Made by a program: the position numbers and the translations under genes. The notes under the pieces were generated by a model. The model made no database searches, was not told the DNA's origin, and was given only the letters and a program-made list of their open reading frames with translations. A DNA stretch of 64,000 nucleotides from Blastococcus_B deserti. GTDB lineage: Bacteria > Actinomycetota > Actinomycetes > Mycobacteriales > Geodermatophilaceae. Positions 39,977-48,324 of the stretch are shown piece by piece; position 1 is the first letter of the stretch; each line of letters starts with the position of its first letter. Location of the stretch: NCBI RefSeq assembly GCF_042682525.1, contig NZ_JBHUHP010000030.1, forward strand, positions 248,001 to 312,000, in the 5' to 3' direction.

Positions 39977-40759
39977 TCACTGCGCGGCAGCGGTCTGCTC
40001 CCGCTCCGCGGGCGCCGGACCGCCGGCCCCGGCGTCCTGCCGGGGCGCGGCCGCAGGCTTGTCGGCGTAGACGACGAAGCTCTTGCCGAACAGCGGGTCC
40101 AGCAGCCGTTCGGCGGTGCGGGTCAGCCACGGCCGGGTCGTGAGGTCCCAGACCAGCAGCCGGTGGTACGCCCGGACGACCGCGGCGTCCCGATCCACTC
40201 CGACCGCGCACTTGAGCCACCAGAAGGGCGCGTGCAGGGCGTGCGCGTGGTGGCTCTCGCCCGGGCTCAGGCCGACCGAGGCCAGCCGGGTCCGCAGCAC
40301 GTCGGCCCGGTAGATGCGGACGTGCCCGCCCTCGTTGGCGTGGTACTGGTCCGACAGTGCCCAGCAGATGCGCTCCGGCCCGTAGCGGGGCACGGTGACC
40401 GCCACGCGCCCGCCGGGCGTGAGCACCCGGAAGATCTCGGCCATCGCGGCGGTGTCGTCGGGGATGTGCTCGAGCACCTCGGAGGCGATGACCCGGTCCA
40501 CGCTCGCGTCGGGGAAGGGCAGGTGCAGCAGGTCGCCGCGCACGACCTCGTACCGAGAACCCTCCGGTGCCTCGCCCGCCCCGGCGATGGCGCCCAGCCA
40601 GCGCTTCGTCGTCTCCACCTCGGAGGCGCCCCGGTCGACGGCGACCACGGAGGCGCCCCGGCGGTAGGCCTCGAAGGCGTGCCGGCCCTCGCCGCAGCCC
40701 AGATCGAGGACGGTCATCCCCGGCCGCAGGTCCAGGAGGTCGTAGTCGACGGTCAGCAC
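39977..40759 (-). CDS. Class I SAM-dependent methyltransferase of the glycosyltransferase operon
   Basis: Rossmann methyltransferase of 260 residues. Motif I VLDLGCGEGRHAFEAYRRGASVVAVDRG (about 18-45), VVRGDLLHLPFPDASVDRVIASEVLEHIPDDTAAMAEIFRVLTPGGRVAVTVPRYGPE (motifs II-III), then an insert with HVRIYRADVLRTRLASVGL. The last ~25 residues are disordered Ala/Pro/Gln. GTG start at 40759. Closest in type to small-molecule or lipid-linked-sugar methyltransferases; the acceptor is unknown. It is preceded by a 12-bp tandem repeat and a mini-ORF that bridges it to the GT4 gene. Confidence 0.88.
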   Translation of the reverse strand: MLTVDYDLLDLRPGMTVLDLGCGEGRHAFEAYRRGASVVAVDRGASEVETTKRWLGAIAGAGEAPEGSRYEVVRGDLLHLPFPDASVDRVIASEVLEHIPDDTAAMAEIFRVLTPGGRVAVTVPRYGPERICWALSDQYHANEGGHVRIYRADVLRTRLASVGLSPGESHHAHALHAPFWWLKCAVGVDRDAAVVRAYHRLLVWDLTTRPWLTRTAERLLDPLFGKSFVVYADKPAAAPRQDAGAGGPAPAEREQTAAAQ

Positions 40760-40818
40760 TGTGCCCCCACGGCGGCCCCCACGGCGGCCCCCACTGCGGC
40801 CCCCGTTCCGGCCCTCAC
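40753..40818 (-). CDS. Short bridging reading frame (21 codons) of unclear reality
   Basis: A GTG at 40818 overlaps the GT4 stop codon as GTGA and opens a 21-codon frame, composed of 12-bp repeats coding GAAV, that ends 3 bp inside the methyltransferase start. It could couple translation of the two genes. It may equally be accidental, being made of repeats. Confidence 0.25.
   Translation of the reverse strand: MRAGTGAAVGAAVGAAVGAQC
40764..40811. repeat. 12-bp tandem repeats between the methyltransferase and GT4 genes
   Basis: Four units of CCCCCACGGCGG, the last two with substitutions, at 40764-40775, 40776-40787, 40788-40799 and 40800-40811. They lie wholly in the gap between genes. Unit length is a multiple of three, so copy-number change does not shift the bridging frame. 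Confidence 0.85.
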
Positions 40819-42080
40819 GGCGTCCCCCTGCGGTCGAGGATGTCGGCGTACCAGTCGGCGGTGCGCTGCGCCGTCGATCGCCAGGTGAAGGTGTCCAGGA
40901 CCCGCCGCCGTCCGGCCCGGCCCAGCTGCTCGCCCAGGGCGGGGGAGTCCAGCACCAGCTGCAGCGCGGCGGTCAGCTCGCCGACGTCGCCGGCGCGGAC
41001 GCGCAGCCCCGCCTTCGTCCCGACGACCTCCGGCAGCGCCCCGGCGTCGGTGGTGACCAGCGGGGTCGCGCAGGCCATGGCCTCGACCGCCGGCAGGGAG
41101 AAGCCCTCGTAGAGGGACGGGATCGCCACCACCGACGCGCGCTGCAGCAGGTCGACCAGCTCCTCCTGGGGCACCGGACCCGTGAACCGCACGGCGTCCC
41201 GCAGGGCGAGGCGGTCGAGCGCGGCCTCGGCCGGGCCGCCCGGGCGGGCGCTGCCCACCACCGTCAGCCGCGCCGGCCGTTCGGTGCGCAGCTTGGCCAG
41301 CGCCTCCAGCAGGTGGACCAGGCCCTTGAGCGCGACGTCGGCGCTGGTGATGACCAGGATCGAGTCGGGGTCCCGCGGCTGCCCGGCCGGTGGCGGGGTG
41401 AACTCGTCGGGGTCGATGCCGACCGGGATGACGTCGACACCCTCGGCCGGCAGGCCCATGTGGGTGGCGATGTCGCGTCGCGAGTTCTCGGAGACCGTGG
41501 TGACGCCGTCGAGGCGACGGGCCACCCGCGCCTGCATCGTGGTGAAGCCGTACCACCGGCGCAGGGTGAGCCGGCGGCGCAGCGAACGCGTGGCGGCGAG
41601 CTCGAGCTCCCGGTCGATCGCGATCGGGTGGTGCACCGTGGCGACGGTCGGGATGCCGGCCCGGACCAGGCGCAGCAGGCCCCACCCCAGGGACTGGTTG
41701 TCGTGGACGATGTCGAACTCCCGCGGGCCGGACCCGCCGGCCCGGGGCAGCAGGTGGCGCGCTGCCCGCAGGCTGAACGTCATCGGCTCGGGGAAGCCGG
41801 CGGTGCACATGACCGCCCACTCGGCCACGTCGATCCAGTCGCGGAGCTCCGACGGTCGCGGGGTGCGGAACGGATCGGGCTCCCGGTACAGGTCCAGGCT
41901 GGGCAGCCGGGTCAGGGGCACGCCGGCGTCCAGGTCGGGATAGGGCTGGCCGCTGAGCACCTCGACCCGGTGCCCCAGCTCGGTCAGTTCCCGGGACAGC
42001 GCCCGCACGTAGATGCCCTGGCCGCCGCTGTGCGGCTTGCTGCGATAGGACAGCAGTGCAATGCGCAACGACCGTCCCAT
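40815..42080 (-). CDS. GT4-family glycosyltransferase
   Basis: GT-B glycosyltransferase of 421 residues. N-terminal domain: RIALLSYRSKPHSGGQGIYVRALSRELTELGHRVEVLSG (the GGQG loop). C-terminal donor domain: VIPVGIDPDEF, SILVITSADVALKGLVHLLEAL, RLTVVGS, and the E-x7-E motif in IPSLYEGFSLPAVEAMACATPLVTTDAGALPEV. ATG at 42080, divergent from the Dabb-domain gene. First gene of the operon, so it may set the first committed transfer. Donor and acceptor unknown. Confidence 0.92.
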   Translation of the reverse strand: MGRSLRIALLSYRSKPHSGGQGIYVRALSRELTELGHRVEVLSGQPYPDLDAGVPLTRLPSLDLYREPDPFRTPRPSELRDWIDVAEWAVMCTAGFPEPMTFSLRAARHLLPRAGGSGPREFDIVHDNQSLGWGLLRLVRAGIPTVATVHHPIAIDRELELAATRSLRRRLTLRRWYGFTTMQARVARRLDGVTTVSENSRRDIATHMGLPAEGVDVIPVGIDPDEFTPPPAGQPRDPDSILVITSADVALKGLVHLLEALAKLRTERPARLTVVGSARPGGPAEAALDRLALRDAVRFTGPVPQEELVDLLQRASVVAIPSLYEGFSLPAVEAMACATPLVTTDAGALPEVVGTKAGLRVRAGDVGELTAALQLVLDSPALGEQLGRAGRRRVLDTFTWRSTAQRTADWYADILDRRGTP

Positions 42081-42187
42081 GCTCCGGACTCTAACCAGCG
42101 GGAAATCCGGGCCCGGCTACCAGCCGGTAACCGCGCCGCCGGGGCCACTCGTCCGGGGGAAGGGGCGCCGCCTGGCAAGGTGCACCC

Positions 42188-42481
42188 ATGATCCGTCACG
42201 TCGTGGTCTTCACCTGGTCGCCGGCCGCCGACGCGCAGCGCCGGGCGACGACCCTCCAGGCACTGCGCCGGCTGCGCCAGGACGTCGGCGGCATGACGTC
42301 GCTCGTGGTCGCGGAGGACGCGGGGCTGTCCGACGGCAACGCCGACACCGTCCTGATCGCGGACTTCCCCGACGTCGAGGCCTTCTACCGCTACGCCCAG
42401 GACCCGGTGCACCTCTCGGTCCTCGCCGAGCACGTGCGCCCGTGGCTGGCCGCCCGGAGCGCGGTCCAGTACAAGGTCTGA
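42188..42481 (+). CDS. Dabb-domain (stress-responsive A/B barrel) protein
   Basis: Small 97-residue dimeric ferredoxin-like barrel protein. MIRHVVVFTWSPAADAQRRATTLQALRRLRQDVGGMTSLVVAEDAGLSDGNADTVLIADFPDVEAFYRYAQDPVHLSVLAEHVRPWLAARSAVQY matches the family, including the closing YxxDPxHxxV motif. Function in most members unknown. It is divergent from the GT4 gene and lies upstream of the IS110-family element. Confidence 0.88.
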   Translation: MIRHVVVFTWSPAADAQRRATTLQALRRLRQDVGGMTSLVVAEDAGLSDGNADTVLIADFPDVEAFYRYAQDPVHLSVLAEHVRPWLAARSAVQYKV

Positions 42482-42624
42482 CCGGTACCAGGTCTGCTCC
42501 TGGCGCACGGCCGCACCGGACGCCGCGGCGTTCACCGGGCTGGCCGGGCCGGCCTGTGCCGTCCCGGCCCACGCGGTCGGCCGGACCCGTCCCGTACGGC
42601 TCGTCCACAGGCCGTGGGCGCGAA

Positions 42625-43791
42625 GCTCCTATTGCTCGTCAAGTCCCGGGGTGGGTGAGGGCGGCGTAGACCTCGCGGGCGACGTAGCGCTTGAGGCAGC
42701 GCATGATCTCTGGCTTGCTCATGGCTTGGGTGGTGCGCCTGGTGACGTAGTCCCGGGTCCGCTGGTCGGTTCCCGTTCGGACCAGGAGGATCCGCCAGAG
42801 AGCGTTGTTGGCACGGCGGTCACCACCGCGGTTGAGGCGGTGGCGACCGCTGGTCTTGCCGCTGGAGGCAGGTAGGGGGCGACGCCGCACAGGTGCGCGA
42901 ACGAGCTTTCGTCGCGGAGCCGGCCGGGATTGTCGCCCACGGCCACGAGCAGCGCGCCGGCGGTGTCGGTGCCGACTGCGAAGCGGGCCACCAGGGCGGG
43001 GGCGGCGGCGGTGACCAGCGGCCGCAGCGTGAGGTCTAGCCGCTTGAGCTGGGTGGTGAGGAATTGGTGGCGCAGGGCGACCTCGCGCATCGCGTATTTC
43101 GTGGCGTTCGCCGGATCTGCGAGGTCCTCACCGGGGCGCAGCCGTGCTGCGGTGGTGATGAGCTGGGTCGAGGACAGACCGCGCAGCTGCTCGCGGAGGT
43201 TCCGCGGGGCGCTGAGCAGCAGTGCCTTGAGCTGGTTCAGTGCCGTGGTGCGCCGGGCCACGGTGCTGCGCCGGGCCACGGTGCTGCGCCGGGCCACTCG
43301 GAGCGCACGAATCGCCTCGATCTGGCCATCACGAGCCTTGGGAATGGTGGCCGCCGGGCCGGACAGGACCGCGCGGGCGGCTGCCTCGGCGTCGAGGTGG
43401 TCGTCCTTGCCGTGCAGACGGCGCGCCTTGCGGTCGGGGCGGTCGACCTCGATGACGTGATAGCCGGCTTGTTGCAGGTCGCGGCACAGCTGGGCGCCGT
43501 AGGAGCCAGTGCCCTCAACCCCGATCTTGGTGATCTGGCCGTGTTCCTCGGCCCAGTGGATCAGTGCGGCGTTGCCCTCCGGGTCGGTAGGGAAACCGCA
43601 GCTGCCGAGCATCCGGCCGACGTCGTCGAGCACGGCGGCTACGTGGGTGTCTTCGTGGGTGTCGACGCCAACGGTGACAGTGCGCGTCTGGACTGCGATC
43701 GTGGTCATGTGCCATGACTCCTGACGTGGAATGGCACGCGCGGCCGGACGGGCGGACAGGACAGTGACGGGGCCTCTAGCCAGGCTCCTAT
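42625..43791 (-). mobile_element. IS110-family insertion sequence, approximate limits
   Basis: Transposase plus flanks. IS110 elements have no long terminal inverted repeats. GCTCCTAT occurs at 42625-42632, just beyond the transposase stop, and again at 43784-43791, upstream of its start, making these candidate boundaries. However, 1.16 kb would be short for the family (1.3-1.5 kb is usual), so the right end could lie nearer 43950. Confidence 0.55.
42639..43708 (-). pseudogene. IS110-family transposase/recombinase, frame broken near the C-terminus
   Basis: N-terminal DEDD RuvC-like domain: VGVDTHEDTHVAAVLDD, IGVEGTGSYGAQLCRDLQQAGYHVIEVDRPDRKARR and KDDHLDAEAAARAVLSG. C-terminal Tnp domain with catalytic Ser in LPASSGKTSGRHRLNRGGDRRANNALWRI. 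The first frame runs from 43708 to ~42890 and then goes wrong after SSFAHLCGVAP; a second frame supplies the C-terminus to 42639. The expected sequence GVAP-LPASSGKT is recovered by adding one base in the five-G run at 42875-42879. Also present is an 18-bp tandem duplication at 43250-43297 (VARRST). Either inactive or a homopolymer sequencing error. Confidence 0.9.
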
Positions 43792-43799
43792 GAGGTCAC
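43709..43799 (-). ncRNA. Possible bridge-RNA region upstream of the IS110 transposase
   Basis: Two hairpin signatures in the leader: GTGCCAT at 43709-43715 with ATGGCAC at 43731-43737, and GTGA plus CCTC at 43764-43776 pairing with GAGGTCAC at 43792-43799 around a loop holding GCTCCTAT. IS110 recombinases use an RNA from this kind of region. No covariation could be tested. Confidence 0.25.
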
Positions 43800-43985
43800 G
43801 TTCGTCCGGCTGTTGCGCGTGTTGGGGCACCGCTGCCGGGCCGACAGTTCGCGTGAAAGGCACACCGGCCAGTCCACAGACGGGTCAGACCCCGCAGCGG
43901 CGCTGATCATGCACAGGCATCATCACTGTCCACAGAAGTTCCGAGCCGGTCCCGCCGCGCCGCCCACGCGGTCAGGGTTCGGGTC

Positions 43986-45056
43986 ATGGACGCACACCCC
44001 CGCCCGCCCGTCCCCCCGGCTCCCGGGCGCATCGATGTCCGGCTCACCGACCTGGGTGACCTCGCGGCGTCCATCCCGCACCTCCTCGGCTTCCGACCGC
44101 GTGAATCGGTCGTCCTCGTCAGCCTGACCGGACCGAGCGGCGGGCGGGTCGGCCTGACCATGCGTGCCGACATCCCGCCGGCGGAGCACGCCGGGGCGCT
44201 GGCGGCGGCACTGACCCGCCGGGTCCTCACGGACCGGCCCCGCGGCGCCGTGCTGGCCGTCGTGTCCGACGAGCCGGACGCCGTGGACGGGCTGCCGCAC
44301 CGTGCGCTGGTGCACGAGCTGGTTCTGGCGCTGACCCGGCACGCCGTCGCCGTCGACGAGGCCGTCCTCGTGCGCTCCGGCCGGTGGTGGTCCTACGACT
44401 GCGCGGACGCCTGCTGCGCGCCGGGCCGGGGCACGCCGCTGCCGACCGGGGTGACCGAGCTCGAGGTCGCCGCGGTCGCGACCGGAGTGGTCGTGGAGCC
44501 GGACCGGGAGGGCCTCGGCGCCCGGATCGCGCCGCCCGACGCGTCCGCGCGGCAGGCGATGGCGGCGGCCTGCGCGGAGTTCGCCGCCGCGCGCGCCGAC
44601 AGCATCTCCGAGGCCGGGTGGCACGCGGTGGCCGAGCGGTCCTGGACGGCGATCCTGGACGCCCTCGCCCGGTCGCGCCCGGGGGCCTCGGCGGCAGGCT
44701 CCCGGCTGACCGACCCCGAGCTGGCACGGGTCGTGTGGGGCCTGCGCGACCGGGCCGTGCGCGACCGCGCGCTGCAGCTGGCCCTCGGACCCGACGCCGC
44801 AGCGGCCGAGCAGCTGTGGACCGAGTGCACCCGGCGGGCACCGGGGCCGCTGGACGCCGCGCCGGCGACGCTGCTGGCCGTCAGCGCGTGGTTGCGCGGC
44901 GACGGCGCGATGGCCGACGTCGCCCTGCGCCGGGCGCTGGCGAGCGAGCCCGGCTACGCGCTCGCCCGGCTGCTGGTGCAGGCGCTGGCAGCGTGCATGC
45001 ACCCCGCCGCGCTGCGGGCGCTCATCGCCGAGGCCGTACACGGGCCGGTGGACTGA
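43986..45056 (+). CDS. DUF4192 domain-containing protein
   Basis: Actinobacterial protein of 356 residues; function unknown. Typical opening DVRLTDLGDLAASIPHLLGFRPRESVVLVSLTG, a middle with VDEAVLVRSGRWWSYDCADACCAPGRGTPLP (two Cys that could bind metal), and a helical C-terminal half ending LLAVSAWLRGDGAMADVALRRALASEPGYALARLLVQALAACMHPAALRALI. DUF4192 genes commonly lie near the SigB/IdeR genes in actinobacteria, as here. ATG at 43986. Convergent with the S9 peptidase gene across 12 bp. Confidence 0.92.
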   Translation: MDAHPRPPVPPAPGRIDVRLTDLGDLAASIPHLLGFRPRESVVLVSLTGPSGGRVGLTMRADIPPAEHAGALAAALTRRVLTDRPRGAVLAVVSDEPDAVDGLPHRALVHELVLALTRHAVAVDEAVLVRSGRWWSYDCADACCAPGRGTPLPTGVTELEVAAVATGVVVEPDREGLGARIAPPDASARQAMAAACAEFAAARADSISEAGWHAVAERSWTAILDALARSRPGASAAGSRLTDPELARVVWGLRDRAVRDRALQLALGPDAAAAEQLWTECTRRAPGPLDAAPATLLAVSAWLRGDGAMADVALRRALASEPGYALARLLVQALAACMHPAALRALIAEAVHGPVD

Positions 45057-45068
45057 CCGGTGCCGCGC

Positions 45069-47147
45069 TCACAGCAGCTCGGGACGCTGCCACGCCTCGC
45101 CCAGCACGTGCTCGGCGAGGAACGCCAGGACCGTCGCGTACCAGATCTGGCTGTTGCCCGGGGTGAGCACCCAGTGGTTCTCGTCGGGGAAGTACAGGAA
45201 CCGGGAGGGGACCCCGCGCTTCTGCAGGTCGTACCAGAGGCGCAGCGCCTCGCCGACGGGCACGCGGAAGTCCCGGTCGCCGTGGATCACCAGCATCGGG
45301 GTCCGGATGGCGTCCGCGTACCGGTGCGGCGAGTTCTGCTCGTAGCGCTTGGGCTCGCGCAGCGGGTCGCCCCACTCCTGCTGCCAGTAGTAGGCGAGGT
45401 CGGTCGTGCCGGTGAAGGAGTCCAGGTCCCACAGGCTGGCGTGGGTCACGATCGCGCGGAACCGGTCGGTCTGCGTGGCGATCCAGTTGGCCATGTAGCC
45501 GCCGAACGACCCGCCCATCGCCGCCGTGCGCGAGGCGTCGATGTCCGGGCGCTGCTCCACCGCGTCGACCGCGGCCATCAGGTCGGTGTAGGGCGCTCCG
45601 CCCCACTCACCCCATCCGCGCCGGACGAAGTCCTGGCCGAACCCCTGCGACAGGGCGGGGTTGGGCAGCAGGACGGCGTACCCCCGGGCGGCCAGCACCC
45701 AGGGACACCACCGCCAGGACCAGGAGTTCCAGCTCATCAGCGGCCCGCCGTGGACCCACAGGACCAGCGGCGCCGGGGTCTCCACCGACGCACCCTCCGG
45801 GAGGACCAGCCACGACTGCACCCGGGTGCCGTCGGAGGCGGTTGCGGCCACCTCGTGCAGCGTGCCCGGCAGGCGGTCGAGGGTGCCAGGGGCGGGCAGG
45901 GCGGGCGGATCCTGCAGGGGGGTCTCGGGATCGAGCCGCACCGGCACCGGAGGGGAGTCGTAGGCCGACCGCAGCGCGTAGAGGGCGCTGCCGTCCCGGG
46001 CCACCTGGAGATCGCTGTAGGCGCCGTCCCCGGTCAGCCGCAGCGGCGGGCCGCCGTCCACCGGCACGCGGAAGACCGCGTGCCGTCCGTCGTCGTCGGC
46101 CAGGAAGTAGACCGCGGTGCCGTCGGCGCTGAACTGCGGAGCGCTGGGCCACCGATCGAAGCCCTCGGTCAGCTCCCGGACCGCACCGTCGGCGACCTCG
46201 ACCAGCAGCAGCGTGTGGTCCGGCGGTTCGGCGTACGTCGACATCGCCTGGCGCACGCAGACCAAGGCGCTGCCGTCGGGCGAGAATGCCGGCGCGAAGA
46301 CGTCGGCCGACGGGTCGTCGACGAGCGGCCGGGTGCTGCCGTCGGCCGTGTCCATGAGCACGACGCGGTCGCGCCGGGCGGCCGGGCCGTCGGGCACCTC
46401 CTCGACCCGGGCGAGCAACCGGCCGTCCGGGGACAGCGTGAACGACCCGTCGGCACCGCTCGGCGGGACGGCGTCGGGCGTCAGGTCCCGCAGTTCCACG
46501 GGGTCGGCGCCGGTGGCCGGTTCGTCCACGGGCAGCCGGCCGGCCCAGAACAGGTGCGGGGAGGCGGGCCCGAGGTCGTGGTCCCAATACCGCACCGGAT
46601 AGGTCTCGTGCAGGATCGCCGACACCCCGGCGTCCGTGCGCCTGGTCCGCCGTTGCTCGTCGGCCCGGGCGTCGGAACCCCCGGGCATCGTCGCGGCCGC
46701 CACGACGACCTCGCCGGTGCCGGTCGCGACGGCCACCCCCGAGATGCCTCCCGGGCGGGTCAGCACCAGTCGGGCCTCGCCGCCGTCCCCCGGCAGGCTC
46801 CAGAGCCCGGCCTTCGGCTCCGTCTGCTCCTTGGCGCCGGGCTCCGGGCGGGCGGAGGTGAACAGCAGCGATCCGTCCGGAGACCAGACCGGGGACGACT
46901 CACCCGGTGCGCTGCGCGTGAGCCGCCGCGCCGGGCGGTTCCCGGCAGGGTCGACCTCCCAGAGCGCCGACTGCCACTTCTTGCCCTCCGGGTCGAGGGT
47001 CTGCACCGACACCGCCAGCCGGGAGCCGTCGGCGGACAGCGCCAGACCCCCGAGACGGGGCAGGGCCACGAATGCCGCGAGGTCGGCGAAGGCGCTGCCG
47101 CCCGGGGACGTCGAGGAGGCGTCGGATGCAGGGGCGGACGGGCTCAC
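45069..47147 (-). CDS. S9-family prolyl oligopeptidase-like serine peptidase
   Basis: Soluble peptidase of 692 residues: an N-terminal beta-propeller (about 30-430) with WD-like repeats such as SPVWSPDGSLLFTSARPE and APAFSPDGSALVCVRQA, then an alpha/beta-hydrolase domain. Catalytic triad: Ser near residue 547 in GGSFGGYMAN, Asp near 624 in HGDRDFRVP, His near 656 in DENHWV. Resembles acylaminoacyl-peptidase/dipeptidyl-peptidase types. GTG at 47147 has GGAAGAAGG upstream; no signal peptide. It lies between DUF4192 and IdeR. Confidence 0.9.
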   Translation of the reverse strand: MSPSAPASDASSTSPGGSAFADLAAFVALPRLGGLALSADGSRLAVSVQTLDPEGKKWQSALWEVDPAGNRPARRLTRSAPGESSPVWSPDGSLLFTSARPEPGAKEQTEPKAGLWSLPGDGGEARLVLTRPGGISGVAVATGTGEVVVAAATMPGGSDARADEQRRTRRTDAGVSAILHETYPVRYWDHDLGPASPHLFWAGRLPVDEPATGADPVELRDLTPDAVPPSGADGSFTLSPDGRLLARVEEVPDGPAARRDRVVLMDTADGSTRPLVDDPSADVFAPAFSPDGSALVCVRQAMSTYAEPPDHTLLLVEVADGAVRELTEGFDRWPSAPQFSADGTAVYFLADDDGRHAVFRVPVDGGPPLRLTGDGAYSDLQVARDGSALYALRSAYDSPPVPVRLDPETPLQDPPALPAPGTLDRLPGTLHEVAATASDGTRVQSWLVLPEGASVETPAPLVLWVHGGPLMSWNSWSWRWCPWVLAARGYAVLLPNPALSQGFGQDFVRRGWGEWGGAPYTDLMAAVDAVEQRPDIDASRTAAMGGSFGGYMANWIATQTDRFRAIVTHASLWDLDSFTGTTDLAYYWQQEWGDPLREPKRYEQNSPHRYADAIRTPMLVIHGDRDFRVPVGEALRLWYDLQKRGVPSRFLYFPDENHWVLTPGNSQIWYATVLAFLAEHVLGEAWQRPELL

Positions 47148-47351
47148 CGGGGCCTTCTTCCGGGGTGGCGGGTGTGGCGGGCGCGGGGCGGCCCCACAGT
47201 AGTGAGGCGGCCCCCGCCGGACCGACGCCGCAGGCCACCGGCTCCACCGGTCCGGGAACGCCGCCGGGTCGGGGGGCGAAGTCCTCCCGCGGCCACGCCG
47301 GCCGGCGGCGACCACAGGCCGGCCACCGGGCGGCGAACGGCGGGAACCGGC

Positions 47352-48077
47352 TCAGAGCCGGGGCGCGGCCTCCAGCGGGGTGAGCTCCTCGTCGACGGCG
47401 CTGACGAACACGTGCTGCGCCACCCCCAGCGGCAGCACGTTCCCGTCGAGGCTCACCGAGCCCTCGACCAGGCGCGCGGTCATGGTGGCCCCGGGGCGCA
47501 CCCCCTGCTCCGCGAGCAGGCGCAGCAGCTCGGTGTTCTCCTGCAGCTGCTCGCTGATCCGGCGGACCACCACCGGACGGCCCTCGACGGTCGCCGTGGT
47601 GCTCAGCAACGTGAGGGAGTCGAGCACCGCAGACGTCTCCCCACCGACCGAGTCCTCCCCGCGGAGGGCGTCGAGGCCGGGGATGGGGTTGCCGAAGGGC
47701 GACACCGACGGGTTGCCGAGCAGGGTCAGCAGCTTGCGCTCCACCGCCTCGCTCATGACGTGCTCCCAGCGGCAGGCCTCCTCGTGCACGTCGGCGTAGT
47801 CGAGGCCGATCACGTCGACGAGCAGGCACTCGGCCAACCGGTGCTTGCGCATGACGGCGGTCGCCAGCTGGCGGCCCTCCTCGGACAGCTGCAGGTGGCG
47901 GTCGCCCTCCACGGTCAGCAGGCCGTCGCGCTCCATCCGCGCCACCGTCTGGCTGACCGTCGGGCCGCTCTGGTGGAGCCGCTCCGCGATGCGCGCGCGC
48001 AGCGGGACGATCCCCTCCTCCTCAAGCTCGAAGATCGTCCGGAGGTACATCTCCGTGGTGTCGATGAGGTCGTTCAC
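47352..48077 (-). CDS. ideR: Iron-dependent transcriptional repressor (DtxR/IdeR)
   Basis: Fe(II)-activated repressor of 241 residues with the full DtxR plan: winged helix (1-72), dimerisation domain (73-140), SH3-like domain (150-241). The two metal sites have the DtxR ligands at canonical positions: Met10, Cys102, Glu105 and His106; His79, Glu83 and His98. The N-terminal VNDLIDTTEMYLRTIFELEEEGI is near-identical to IdeR proteins. GTG at 48077 has GGAGGAG upstream; a longer frame to 48296 crosses a repeat tract and is not used. Controls iron uptake and storage genes; targets are not in this window. Confidence 0.97.
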   Translation of the reverse strand: MNDLIDTTEMYLRTIFELEEEGIVPLRARIAERLHQSGPTVSQTVARMERDGLLTVEGDRHLQLSEEGRQLATAVMRKHRLAECLLVDVIGLDYADVHEEACRWEHVMSEAVERKLLTLLGNPSVSPFGNPIPGLDALRGEDSVGGETSAVLDSLTLLSTTATVEGRPVVVRRISEQLQENTELLRLLAEQGVRPGATMTARLVEGSVSLDGNVLPLGVAQHVFVSAVDEELTPLEAAPRL

Positions 48078-48151
48078 AGGTACTCCTCCGTGTCGGGGCA
48101 AGTCTACGGGGGTGGCGAGGCCTCGACGGTCAGCCGGAAGGGTGGCGCGGG

Positions 48152-48246
48152 CGACCTCCACCACCAGCTCCGCCACGACCTCCACCACCAGCTCCACCAC
48201 CAGCTCCACCACCAGCTCCGCCACGAGCTCCGCCACCAGCTCCGCC
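48152..48246. repeat. 12-bp repeat tract between ideR and acuC
   Basis: About eight degenerate copies of CCACCAGCTCCACC-type units at 48152-48246. They leave all frames open. Read on the minus strand they would encode AELV/VELV repeats joined to IdeR, but an internal ribosome site and the family N-terminus argue against that. Confidence 0.8.
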
Positions 48247-48324
48247 GAGAGGCGCACCGGGTAGCGTCCGGCGCGGGGTGTGGACGTGCGACCCACGTCC
48301 GCCGGGGCAGCGCGAGGAGGGCTC

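Noticed and set aside
42188..43985. Treating the whole segment as a prophage or integrative element
   Set aside because: Only one recombinase, of IS110 type, is present; there are no tRNA, att-like repeats, integrase or phage genes.
48077..48296. Longer IdeR with a repetitive AELV-rich N-terminus
   Set aside because: A strong ribosome site precedes the GTG at 48077, and DtxR/IdeR proteins begin at exactly this point.
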